Positions 53,930-61,406 of a DNA stretch of 64,000 bases are shown here, piece by piece. The notes under the pieces are model-generated. The model saw only the letters and a list, made by a program, of their open reading frames with translations. It was not told the origin of the DNA and ran no database searches. The position numbers and the translations under genes were made by a program. Each line of letters opens with the position of its first letter. Position 1 is the stretch's first letter. Origin of the DNA: Mucilaginibacter sp. PAMB04168 (GTDB lineage: Bacteria > Bacteroidota > Bacteroidia > Sphingobacteriales > Sphingobacteriaceae); the NCBI RefSeq assembly GCF_039634365.2, contig NZ_CP155079.2:3224001-3288000 (forward strand), written 5' to 3'.

Positions 53930-55033
53930 TTAATTGTACACCTTCACCATAAATACATAATCCTTAAGCTTTTTAAACTGCTGAGACTGGTTTAAGCCAG
54001 TTAAACTGCTCTTGCTGTTTAAGGTTATCTTATTGTTAGTAGAATCTTTAGTTATTTCGCGGGCAATTTTAAACAGGTATTTTGATTTAATGGCGTAAGC
54101 AGCGCCTTCCACCTGGGTTTGCTTACCGCTTATGATACCTATAATATTCCCTTTTCCATCAAGCACTGGGCCGCCGCTGTTGCCCGGATTAACCGGCAAT
54201 GAAACCTGGTAAGCCACTGTATCACCATTTAAGCCATTTGCAGAGCTTAAATAGCCACGGCCTAACACCAATGAGTCGCCAGGAAAACCAACGGTATAAA
54301 GGTCTTCTCCTACATCACTCCGGCCCTTGCGAAAATTATAGGGTATGTTGCCTAAGGCAGTAAAAGCCGAATCATCGATTTTAAGTACAGCTATATCGTA
54401 TGCTGGTTCAGTAAAAATTAGCTTTGTATGATAAGAATCGCCGGCTGAATTTTGAACATATACAGAGTCGGCATTGCGGATCACATGGAAATTGGTAATA
54501 ATGTAGCCGTTTGATGTTAAAGCAAAACCCGAACCCGCAAAGGTACCTGCACTAACCACCCGCTTACCCGATTTAATATCATGCAGTAAGGCTTTATTGC
54601 TGCGCTCAGCATTTTCGGCTGTGCGCTTTATGCTTTGCATTTCGCGACGCAGGGCTGTGAAATTGGTAGTTGGCTTATTAAAATAACCGCTCAGGTAGAG
54701 TGTGCTTAAAATTGCAAATATAGCGATAGAGGCAGCCACCGATATTTTTGAATGATGGTTGCGCCACATTTTAACCACCCAGTTTGGATGAACAGTTAAC
54801 TCTTCAGTAAGCGTATGCACATCAATTTCGTGGTGTATAGCGTTTAATCGTTTTTCCAGCTCAACACGCTCGCCATATTGCTTAATCAAACCAACAAAGT
54901 GGGCATGATCAGTAATACGGCTATCAACGGTGGCATTTTCGCGACGCAAAGCTTCAAAACGTTGCTTTTCCTCGTCGTTCAGCTCACCGTTAAGGTACCG
55001 CTCTATTAATTCTGTTAGTTGTAACTCACTCAT
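53930..55033 (-). CDS. Anti-sigma factor fused to a trypsin-like protease
   Basis: 367 residues. Residues 1-95 (LIERYLNGELNDEEKQRFE) resemble the cytoplasmic anti-sigma domain of FecR-like regulators. A single membrane helix (about 97-117) puts the rest in the periplasm. After a charged, probably coiled linker (120-150), a chymotrypsin-fold HtrA-like protease covers 155-330, with the triad His183 (NFHVIRNA), Asp213 (YDIAVLKID) and Ser286 (VNPGNSGGPV). No PDZ domain follows. It is encoded 10 bases after the sigma gene, so it is probably its membrane-bound regulator. Joining anti-sigma factor and site-1-like protease in one chain is unusual; the roles are inferred. Confidence 0.82.
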   Translation of the reverse strand: MSELQLTELIERYLNGELNDEEKQRFEALRRENATVDSRITDHAHFVGLIKQYGERVELEKRLNAIHHEIDVHTLTEELTVHPNWVVKMWRNHHSKISVAASIAIFAILSTLYLSGYFNKPTTNFTALRREMQSIKRTAENAERSNKALLHDIKSGKRVVSAGTFAGSGFALTSNGYIITNFHVIRNADSVYVQNSAGDSYHTKLIFTEPAYDIAVLKIDDSAFTALGNIPYNFRKGRSDVGEDLYTVGFPGDSLVLGRGYLSSANGLNGDTVAYQVSLPVNPGNSGGPVLDGKGNIIGIISGKQTQVEGAAYAIKSKYLFKIAREITKDSTNNKITLNSKSSLTGLNQSQQFKKLKDYVFMVKVYN

Positions 55034-55043
55034 CGTATTACGC

Positions 55044-55613
55044 TTATGTTTGCTGAAAAAATAACTTTTTCAGCCGTTGCAGGCATTTGTATTTTTGAGT
55101 TTTGGCGTTATCTGCATTTGTATATCCAAACCTTTCACATATATCCTGCATGGAATGGTTGTGAATGTAAAAATCTTCAATAATAGTTTTACACGGCTCA
55201 CCTAACAGCTTGAGTGCACCTTCCATCTTGGCAAACTGAATATCCTTTTCGGTATGCAGTTCGCTGTCATCTTCCATCACCAGGTGCTCCTGAAAATCTT
55301 TTATATCACCACCGTAACGGCTCATTTGGTGTAACCTTTTAAGCCAAAGTTTACGACAAACCGAGTATAAAAAGGTTTTCAATTTGCTGCTAAGCTCAAA
55401 TTTTCCGCTTTTAACTTTGTTATAAAGAACAATGATGGCCTCCTGATAAACATCTTTTGCATCATCGGCCGTGCCATTATTATTAATGATTAGCTGCAAC
55501 ACCATCGGGAAATAAGCCACGTACAGTCGTTTCAAGATAGTTTCTGAATTGTTTAAGATTCCGAACACTACTTCACTATCTGTTGGTGCTGAACTATTTA
55601 ACGCTTTACTCAC
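55044..55613 (-). CDS. ECF-type RNA polymerase sigma factor
   Basis: 189 residues, sigma-70 region 2 (VYQEAIIVLYNKVKSG, then FLYSVCRKLWLKRL) and region 4 (MQDICERFGYTNADNAKTQK, YKCLQRLKKLF). The start is a GTG at 55613, just 2 bases after a GTATTAAA element of its own promoter, so the true start could be the GTG at 55568 (residue 16), which also fits better where region 2 begins. The next gene encodes an anti-sigma/protease fusion. The same promoter pattern occurs before two lipoprotein genes on the other strand. Confidence 0.88.
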   Translation of the reverse strand: MSKALNSSAPTDSEVVFGILNNSETILKRLYVAYFPMVLQLIINNNGTADDAKDVYQEAIIVLYNKVKSGKFELSSKLKTFLYSVCRKLWLKRLHQMSRYGGDIKDFQEHLVMEDDSELHTEKDIQFAKMEGALKLLGEPCKTIIEDFYIHNHSMQDICERFGYTNADNAKTQKYKCLQRLKKLFFQQT

Positions 55614-55615
55614 TA

Positions 55616-55645
55616 TTTAATACTGTTTATGCGAAATTGTAACCC
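55616..55645 (-). promoter_or_regulatory. ECF-type promoter of the sigma gene
   Basis: Minus strand: GGGTTAC (55645-55639), 15 bases, GTATTAAA (55623-55616). Both blocks recur with the same spacing at 56324-56353. It suggests positive autoregulation. No vegetative TAnnTTTG element was seen here. Confidence 0.65.
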
Positions 55646-55684
55646 ATTATTGATAAAAAAAAATAATTAAGCAAATAAAATTAT

Positions 55685-55715
55685 GGGTTACCTTTCTTGC
55701 ACAGCCCGGATTAAG
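55685..55715 (+). promoter_or_regulatory. ECF-type promoter of the first lipoprotein gene
   Basis: GGGTTAC (55685-55691), 18 bases, then ATTAAG (55710-55715). The second block is one base further than in the other two promoters. The extended first block GGGTTACCTTT is shared with 56324. It is back to back with the sigma-gene promoter in the 125-base divergent region. Confidence 0.6.
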
Positions 55716-55738
55716 GGTAAATAAAAACAACTACAACT

Positions 55739-55924
55739 ATGAAGAACACAATGAAAGCTTTGGGCTTAGCAGTGGTAATTGCAGCCTTAACCTCATGCCA
55801 AAGCGGTACACCTAAAGGCACTACCGATTCGGTTGCAAACCATCCAAGTGATACTGGTACTTCTGTCACCGTTGATACCATGAGCACAAGTCCGGATACT
55901 GCTACTACTGATTCAACCAAATAA
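55739..55924 (+). CDS. Small Thr/Ser/Asp-rich lipoprotein
   Basis: 61 residues. A signal peptide with lipobox (ALTSC, Cys20) leads to a mature chain of only about 40 residues, mostly Thr, Ser, Asp and Pro (DTGTSVTVDTMSTSPDTATT). It is a low-complexity, probably unfolded surface or periplasmic tail. Database names such as coproporphyrinogen oxidase are sometimes put on such proteins; nothing here supports an enzyme. It is divergent from the sigma gene and has an ECF-type promoter. Confidence 0.7.
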   Translation: MKNTMKALGLAVVIAALTSCQSGTPKGTTDSVANHPSDTGTSVTVDTMSTSPDTATTDSTK

Positions 55925-55990
55925 ACACGTGAAATCTTGAAGATACTCACTATTTGAGAATCTTGCTAACACAACTCAAATTTTATACCC

Positions 55991-56269
55991 ATGAAAAAAA
56001 ATTTAAAAATTGTATTGGCCCTGGTAGCTTTGGCCAATATGCTGGTAGCTTGCGATGCAAATGGCAACAAAAATACCGGCGACACAACATTGGTTGATTC
56101 GTCATCATCTGCACAATCCACCACCGACACAACTTACAAGGTCGATTCAACGAAAGTTGACACATCTGCTCTTGGCGATTCGTCGGCAACTGCAGCAGCA
56201 GGTGATACTGTTAGTAAAACCATCACCAAAAAAACTGTTGTTAAAAAAACAGTAAGTAAAAAGCAGTAA
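55991..56269 (+). CDS. Small Thr/Ser/Asp-rich lipoprotein with basic tail
   Basis: 92 residues; lipobox LVAC, Cys21. The mature part begins with DANGNKNTGDTT, continues with Ser/Thr/Asp repeats (TTDTTYKVDSTKVDTSALGD) and ends in a strongly basic TKKTVVKKTVSKKQ. A basic end could bind peptidoglycan, LPS or nucleic acid; this is inferred. No ECF-type motif precedes it, so it is probably read through from 55739, 66 bases upstream. Confidence 0.7.
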   Translation: MKKNLKIVLALVALANMLVACDANGNKNTGDTTLVDSSSSAQSTTDTTYKVDSTKVDTSALGDSSATAAAGDTVSKTITKKTVVKKTVSKKQ

Positions 56270-56323
56270 TACTGAGGGTTTTATAGCGGTTGAAAAACTT
56301 TTTTAATTTTTTTTCAATTAAGC

Positions 56324-56353
56324 GGGTTACCTTTTGCAATTACCGGTATTAAA
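56324..56353 (+). promoter_or_regulatory. ECF-type promoter of the third lipoprotein gene
   Basis: GGGTTAC (56324-56330), 15 bases, GTATTAAA (56346-56353), 35 bases before the ATG at 56389. It has the same blocks and spacing as the sigma gene's own promoter. Confidence 0.68.
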
Positions 56354-56388
56354 GAGAAACTATTAATCACTTATTAAAAGAAATTAAA

Positions 56389-56589
56389 ATGAAAAATGCA
56401 TTCAAATTCGGCTTTTTAGCCCTTGCTATCTCTGTATCAATGGTTGCTTGTAAAGGTTCTGGTTCAGGTTCATCTGCTGATTCTGATACTACTGCTGCTG
56501 CTGTTGACACAACTGTAAAAGTTGATTCAACTGTTACTGATACTGCTGCTGTTGATACTGCTGCTGCCGATACTACTAAAAAAATGTAA
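56389..56589 (+). CDS. Small Asp/Thr/Ala-repeat lipoprotein
   Basis: 66 residues; lipobox MVAC, Cys21, with a GSGSGSS linker. The rest is a degenerate repeat of DTAA/DTT units (DTTAAAVDTTVKVDSTVTD), mirrored in the DNA as repeats of GATACTGCTGCT. It is probably an unstructured lipid-anchored peptide. Its own ECF-type promoter makes it the best-supported target of the neighbouring sigma factor. Confidence 0.72.
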   Translation: MKNAFKFGFLALAISVSMVACKGSGSGSSADSDTTAAAVDTTVKVDSTVTDTAAVDTAAADTTKKM

Positions 56590-56596
56590 TTTCTGC

Positions 56597-56653
56597 TTTA
56601 AGCAAATAAAAAACCCCAGTGCATTAAGCATTGGGGTTTTTTATTTGCTTAAA
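56597..56653. terminator. Very long bidirectional terminator hairpin
   Basis: The arms, about 26 bases each (56597-56622 and 56628-56653), are complementary apart from one G-T pair, with a 5-base ATTAA loop. The A/T-rich outer parts provide T-runs for the + lipoprotein and the convergent - lipoprotein. Confidence 0.85.
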
Positions 56654-56748
56654 TTTCCCGTATTAGCACTCAAAAAAAATCCTCACCAATTTAATGGCAA
56701 GGATTATTCAATTGTTCTTTTTAGGAAGCTTTACTTCTCCGGAAGACT

Positions 56749-57063
56749 TTATTTCTTTGTGGAATCTTTTTTTGCTGTGTCGGTTGCGGCAACCGGCGTA
56801 GGTGCTGCAGCTGTTGGTGCAGCCATAGTAGTGCGCGCACTAGGCTTGCCTTTAGGGATGGTCATACCACCTGAGCCGGAGTAATCTAACAAAGTAGCTC
56901 CGCCTGTGCTGGTTACTGTTTTAGAGGTATCTTTGTTCGACACATCGTAGTTATTTATATCCTTTACCGAGTCAGCAGCATCTTTGCTGGCATTGCCGAC
57001 GTTGCACGCTTCGAACACAGAAACGCTGCCGGCAAGCATCATAAATAAAATTACTTTTTTCAT
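56749..57063 (-). CDS. Small Ala/Thr/Pro-rich lipoprotein
   Basis: 104 residues from the ATG at 57063; lipobox FEAC, Cys20. The mature protein has NASKDAADSVKD, then a TTMAAPTAAAPTPVAATDTA tail with basic end. Composition is similar to the three lipoproteins on the other strand, but I see no GGGTTAC promoter before it. It could belong to the same envelope set under another promoter. No function is known. Confidence 0.65.
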   Translation of the reverse strand: MKKVILFMMLAGSVSVFEACNVGNASKDAADSVKDINNYDVSNKDTSKTVTSTGGATLLDYSGSGGMTIPKGKPSARTTMAAPTAAAPTPVAATDTAKKDSTKK

Positions 57064-57169
57064 CAATATGCTTGTTGTAGTGATTGTTTAACAGCTTTAA
57101 AAGCTGAATGTTGTTTTCTGCTGCCAATATACAAAGATGCCTTCGCTTATGCGGCTTAACAGTAACAAA

Positions 57170-57200
57170 AAAGCATGCCGAAAACAAATCAGCATGCTTT
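57170..57200 (-). terminator. Terminator of the PA2169-family gene
   Basis: AAAGCATGC (57170-57178) pairs with GCATGCTTT (57192-57200), and on the minus strand is followed by TTTTT. It lies 25 bases after the stop of the four-helix gene. Confidence 0.68.
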
Positions 57201-57225
57201 AATGATTGATTGGATTGGCTCTATT

Positions 57226-57690
57226 TTATTGCTCGGCTCTTTTAGCATCACGCAAGGCTTTCACCTTATCGTGCGCTGCCTTTAAAGTAATGTTCTGTTC
57301 GGTAAGCAAATCTATTAAGTAAGCCGGCAGGTGCTCGTTTTCTGTGGCAGATTTATAAGCCTTCTGCGTAGCATCCTCACCAAACTCACATTCTTCAAGC
57401 ACACTTTTAGGATTATGGCCTGTAAAGAACGCCTTAACATTAATCCAGGTACGGTGTATATCACCACTGCTCGATGTAGTGTTTTCTACATCGCGTGCAT
57501 AAGTTTGTACTTCGGTAGCTATGGCTAACTTAAATTGGTGACTATCGCCAATAAAGCTTGTAAAAAGCTTTTTCAAATCAGCATCCTCTTCAGGTGTTTC
57601 TTTAATAGCGCGTTCATAACCCTGTATACGGTCGTTATGAATCTTCACTAAGTCGTTTAATATCTCTACGGTTTGCTCTGTGTATTCCAT
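57226..57690 (-). CDS. PA2169-family four-helix-bundle protein (DUF2383)
   Basis: 154 residues. VEILNDLVKIHNDRIQGYERA, with Glu/His positions like a ferritin-like bundle, then DSHQFKLAIATEV, an HRTWINVKAFFTGH loop and the final helices. The family is common in stress-response loci of Bacteroidota. Metal binding is possible but not demonstrated. It stands in the envelope/stress island between two small lipoproteins. Confidence 0.85.
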   Translation of the reverse strand: MEYTEQTVEILNDLVKIHNDRIQGYERAIKETPEEDADLKKLFTSFIGDSHQFKLAIATEVQTYARDVENTTSSSGDIHRTWINVKAFFTGHNPKSVLEECEFGEDATQKAYKSATENEHLPAYLIDLLTEQNITLKAAHDKVKALRDAKRAEQ

Positions 57691-57763
57691 CGTTTCGGCT
57701 TTTGCTTTTTAATAAATTATAAATGCGTTTGTTTTAACTTTACTATTGCTTGTGAAATGGTTA

Positions 57764-57931
57764 CTATGACCTGCCTCTGAATAAAGAAAGTATCCACCAA
57801 ATGATGGCGATAACAATAATTACGGCAATGATGCCTACATAAGCACCAGCTTTAAATATACCGGCTATGGCATCGCAACTGCTCAAAGTCATAACCAAGG
57901 CAGTTAATAATAACAGATTTAATTTTTTCAT
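57764..57931 (-). CDS. Small lipoprotein with membrane helix
   Basis: 55 residues from the ATG at 57931; an upstream in-frame start would add 16. Lipobox LSSC (Cys19), then DAIAGIFKAG and a second hydrophobic segment (VGIIAVIIVIAIIWWILSLF) ending in a short basic tail. It may be anchored both by lipid and by a helix, or be a two-helix inner membrane peptide. It is of a common Bacteroidota type, without known function. Confidence 0.65.
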   Translation of the reverse strand: MKKLNLLLLTALVMTLSSCDAIAGIFKAGAYVGIIAVIIVIAIIWWILSLFRGRS

Positions 57932-57969
57932 GATAAATGTTTTAAATAGATAGATGCTTATTAAATAAA

Positions 57970-57997
57970 AAACCTGCAATTTTTGTTTTGCAGGTTT
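57970..57997 (-). terminator. Terminator of the lipoprotein hydrolase gene
   Basis: AAACCTGCAA (57970-57979) pairs with TTGCAGGTTT (57988-57997). On the minus strand the hairpin is followed by TTTTTATTT. Confidence 0.75.
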
Positions 57998-58023
57998 GTA
58001 TAAAGCGTTATAAAAAAGCTTTT

Positions 58024-59199
58024 TTACTTATTAAAGGCGCTTTTTAACTGGCTCACAGCATAAGCCTGGGCCTCCTTAGCATCGGGTACTAACGCTGCCA
58101 TACCAAAAAACTCGTGCGTAACACCGTTATACACCTTACGGTCAACCGTTACCCCTGCTGCTTTAAGTTTACTTTCCAACTTTTCGCCATCACTTAAAAG
58201 AGGGTCTAACTCGGCGTTAATAATAGTAAACGGCGGCAAGCCTTTCAGGTTAGCAGCAACCAGGTTTAATCTGGGGTCTTTTGCTTCGGCCACAGTGTTG
58301 GTATAATTTTTCGTGAACCACATCATCATGCTTTTATCAAGTGGCCTTGCCTGAATATATTTGTTATATGACGGGCTAAACATGTCGGCACTTGCAATTG
58401 GGTAAACACTTACCACATGCACGGGGGCTTGCACCTTTTTATCACGGGCCATAATTGCCATGTTAGTTGCCAGATTTCCGCCGGCGCTCTCTCCAACTAC
58501 AGCAATTTTTTCCGGATTGCCTTTAATAGACGCTGCGTTTTTAACTACCCATTGATAGGCTTCAAATGAGTCGTTATGAGCGGTTGGAAACTTATGTTCC
58601 GGCGCTAAACGATAAGCAACTGATACAACAACAGCTTTAGTTTGATCGGCCAGCGATTTGGCAGAAGCGTCATACACATCAATGTTAGCAATTACAAAAC
58701 CACCGCCATGATAATATACAATAACCGGTAACGGGCCATTGGCGCCTTGCGGTGTATATACGCGTAAATGAATGTTACCACCTGTTACGGGTATATCTTT
58801 ACCTACGGTATCAACTTTCATTGCAGGTGTAGCAATGTTATAATCTTTCATCACATCCATTACAGCGTCGGTAGCGGTGTGGTTTTTACGGGCCTGTGCG
58901 GCCGTTAATTGTGGAATAGGTTTATCACCATAGCTAGCCAGCTTCTCCAGCACAACGGCCATCTGAGGTTTAATATCAGGCCCCCAAGCAGGCTTAGGCC
59001 CTTTTGGTTTAACACTATCCAAATTTGCACTTTGTGTACTGTCACCCATCGCTTGGGTAACCGTAGTTGTAGAGCTGTCGGTTACTGTTGTAGTGCTTTC
59101 GCTACTGCTCTTGGGGTTGCTGCAGGCCGAAACCACTGCAATGCCGCATAAAAAAAGCCCCTTCATAACGAGGCTGCTTTTAAAATTAGTTTTTTTCAT
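58024..59199 (-). CDS. Lipoprotein alpha/beta-hydrolase
   Basis: 391 residues from the ATG at 59199 (an in-frame start at 59241 is possible). The lipobox is VSAC, Cys26. A low-complexity linker (SSESTTTVTDSSTTTVTQAM) follows, with the composition of the small lipoproteins nearby. The hydrolase has YYHGGGFVIAN (oxyanion), GESAGGNLA (Ser), ELDPLLSDGEK (Asp) and VTHEFFG (His). It is an HSL-type esterase on the periplasmic side of the outer membrane or on the surface. The substrate is unknown. Confidence 0.85.
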   Translation of the reverse strand: MKKTNFKSSLVMKGLFLCGIAVVSACSNPKSSSESTTTVTDSSTTTVTQAMGDSTQSANLDSVKPKGPKPAWGPDIKPQMAVVLEKLASYGDKPIPQLTAAQARKNHTATDAVMDVMKDYNIATPAMKVDTVGKDIPVTGGNIHLRVYTPQGANGPLPVIVYYHGGGFVIANIDVYDASAKSLADQTKAVVVSVAYRLAPEHKFPTAHNDSFEAYQWVVKNAASIKGNPEKIAVVGESAGGNLATNMAIMARDKKVQAPVHVVSVYPIASADMFSPSYNKYIQARPLDKSMMMWFTKNYTNTVAEAKDPRLNLVAANLKGLPPFTIINAELDPLLSDGEKLESKLKAAGVTVDRKVYNGVTHEFFGMAALVPDAKEAQAYAVSQLKSAFNK

Positions 59200-59285
59200 A
59201 AGTATTGTAGATGTATTGTTAATGTACACCTTATCAACCAATCAATTCTTAATTTGTTGATCAACACCCTGATAGTCTTAAAACA

Positions 59286-59783
59286 CTATAGTTTTACAAT
59301 GTGCTGCTCTTTCACTTTGCTAGCTACCTGTTGTAATACCCCTGCATTCTTTCTATCTAACAGCTTTATTATGGCTGATGATACTAAGCCTCCTGTAAAG
59401 TAATACAAGACCGACAACAACTGTGTTTGCGCGGTCCGGTTACTGTGCTTTTCGTTAAGTCCAAGTGGTTTTGGCAGTAACACTGCGCCTAAACCAGCGG
59501 CCAGGCCAAGGGCTGTCCCTTTAAGCCAGGTTTTTTTGTCGCCTACGCCTGTTAAGCTATAAAAAATGGTGTTGCTTACTATATCTCCACCCATGGTCAT
59601 ATAATAAAGCTTGTCGCCCTCAGGTGGCTCAACACCTGCTTTTTGTAGCAATTTGGTTATAGATTCCATTCCCAGCAAATCCATACGGGGAGCATCTTCA
59701 TCATTCTTTTTAATTACCTGATGTAAGACCGTAACAGCGCAAGCACCGGCAAAACCGCCTATCAACGCATGTAATAATTTCAT
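59286..59783 (-). CDS. Hypothetical membrane-associated protein
   Basis: 165 residues from the ATG at 59783; a longer frame to 59921 has no credible coding. The N-terminal helix HALIGGFAGACAVTVLHQVI and the middle GTALGLAAGLGAVLLPKPLG are hydrophobic, and a third is LSVLYYFTGGLVSSAIIKLL. The rest is charged. The family is unknown. It is divergent from the ABC ATPase gene. Confidence 0.6.
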   Translation of the reverse strand: MKLLHALIGGFAGACAVTVLHQVIKKNDEDAPRMDLLGMESITKLLQKAGVEPPEGDKLYYMTMGGDIVSNTIFYSLTGVGDKKTWLKGTALGLAAGLGAVLLPKPLGLNEKHSNRTAQTQLLSVLYYFTGGLVSSAIIKLLDRKNAGVLQQVASKVKEQHIVKL

Positions 59784-59873
59784 AAGCAGCAATTTTGTAA
59801 GTAAAAGGTTTAAAGGTGCGTTTTTGTTCGTACCTGCGTTATAATTTTTAATATTGCAACACAAGCTTTGTAT

Positions 59874-61325
59874 ATGTCTATTCTGTCTCTTCAAAATATT
59901 AGTATTAAAAACCGACAGCATTTATTACTTAATAACGTCGGCTTTATGGTTAAACCGAGTGAGCATTGGTTGTTAGTAGGCCAGAGCGGCTCTGGTAAAA
60001 CAGTGCTGCTTAACGCTATTGCAGGTGTTATGCCGCCAACGGCCGGTATACTAAATTACGGGCCCGATGTTAAGAACAGGATAACGCTCGTTACCTCCAA
60101 ACATCATTTTAAAGATAAAACCAACACAAGCAGCAATCTCTATTACCAGCAACGCTATAATTCATCAGACTCTGACCAAGCGCTCATTGTAGCTGAATAC
60201 CTGGAAAGCAAGCAGCCTACCCTACTGGGTTCAACACATTGGACCGTTGACAAAGTGGTATCCTTGTTCCAACTCGAACATCTGTTAAGTAAAGAGCTCA
60301 TCAAACTATCAAACGGCGAAACCAAGCGATTAAGAATTGCTTCGGCATTGCTTGCCCAACCCAAAGTATTATTACTGGACGACCCACTATCGGGATTGGA
60401 TCAGCAAACACAACGCAGCTTCAGTGGCATTTTAACTAAAATTATTGAAACAGGCATTACCATTGTAATGTCGGGAAGCGGACAAGAAATACCTACCCCT
60501 ATTACACATGTAGCAGTTTTGGAACATGGCACCATAACTCAGACCATGCCGGTAGAGGAGTTCAGTCCTTTAATGACCAAACCAACCCTTACAATCAAAC
60601 CGGAGGCCATAGAGGCGCTAACTTCGGGCTATGTTGAAGCGCCGTTTGAATGGATTATCAAAATGAGCCATGTAAACGTCAAATACGATAAACACGTTAT
60701 TTTGAACGATGTTGACTGGCTTGTTAGACCAGGCGAAAAGTGGGCATTGTTTGGCCATAACGGAGCTGGCAAATCAACGCTATTGAGTTTGATAAATGGT
60801 GACAACCCGCAAGCTTACGCTAATGACATAGTTTTGTTCGACAAAAAACGCGGTACTGGCGAAAGCATTTGGGATATTAAGCAGAATATAGGATTTCTTT
60901 CACCCGAGCTATACCAATATTTCCCAGCCGATCAATCGGCCCTACAAGTAATAGAATCGGGTTTTTATGATACCCAAGGCTTGTTTAGGCCAAGTAGTGC
61001 GGCCAAAGCTGAAAAGGCTTTGCAGTGGCTTAAAGCCCTGAACATAGACCAATATGCCACGCAGCTACTCAAAAACTTGCCAGCCAGCGCCCAGCGTTTA
61101 TGCCTGCTGGCAAGAGCTGTTATTAAAAATCCTTACTTATTGATTTTGGATGAGCCTTGCCAGGGTTTAGATCAGCAGCAACGAGTACTTTTTAATCAAC
61201 TGGTTGATGCTATTGTTGAGGCTACCGGCGTTACGCTGATTTATGTCACACATTATCTGAATGAATTACCATTGTGCATTAATCAAACACTTAAACTTGA
61301 CAAAGGAAAGGTTGTTAAAAGCTAA
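59874..61325 (+). CDS. ModF-like protein with two fused ABC ATPase domains
   Basis: 483 residues from the ATG at 59874. Domain 1: Walker A GQSGSGKT, signature LSNGETKRLRI, Walker B LLLDDP. Domain 2: Walker A GHNGAGKS, degenerate signature LPASAQRLCLL, Walker B LILDEP. No membrane domain, no ABC-F linker. This matches E. coli ModF (490 residues), known beside molybdate genes, whose function is unproved. No modABC genes lie nearby, so a link to molybdate is not supported here. Confidence 0.8.
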   Translation: MSILSLQNISIKNRQHLLLNNVGFMVKPSEHWLLVGQSGSGKTVLLNAIAGVMPPTAGILNYGPDVKNRITLVTSKHHFKDKTNTSSNLYYQQRYNSSDSDQALIVAEYLESKQPTLLGSTHWTVDKVVSLFQLEHLLSKELIKLSNGETKRLRIASALLAQPKVLLLDDPLSGLDQQTQRSFSGILTKIIETGITIVMSGSGQEIPTPITHVAVLEHGTITQTMPVEEFSPLMTKPTLTIKPEAIEALTSGYVEAPFEWIIKMSHVNVKYDKHVILNDVDWLVRPGEKWALFGHNGAGKSTLLSLINGDNPQAYANDIVLFDKKRGTGESIWDIKQNIGFLSPELYQYFPADQSALQVIESGFYDTQGLFRPSSAAKAEKALQWLKALNIDQYATQLLKNLPASAQRLCLLARAVIKNPYLLILDEPCQGLDQQQRVLFNQLVDAIVEATGVTLIYVTHYLNELPLCINQTLKLDKGKVVKS

Positions 61326-61372
61326 AACCAGTATCAGTATTCTATCATATTATTGGGTACAGTTGGCCGTAA

Positions 61373-61403
61373 TTGGCTTTGTCATAAATACAGGTTATCT
61401 TTG
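61373..61403 (+). promoter_or_regulatory. Promoter of mqnC
   Basis: TTG (61373-61375), 20 bases, TATCTTTG (61396-61403). The element ends 3 bases before the ATG at 61407, so the transcript should be leaderless. Confidence 0.55.
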
Positions 61404-61406
61404 TGC

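Noticed and set aside
56522-56884. A 120-codon plus-strand frame
   Set aside because: It overlaps one lipoprotein gene and is antisense to another, running through the terminator hairpin; repeated Leu residues come from the shifted repeat.
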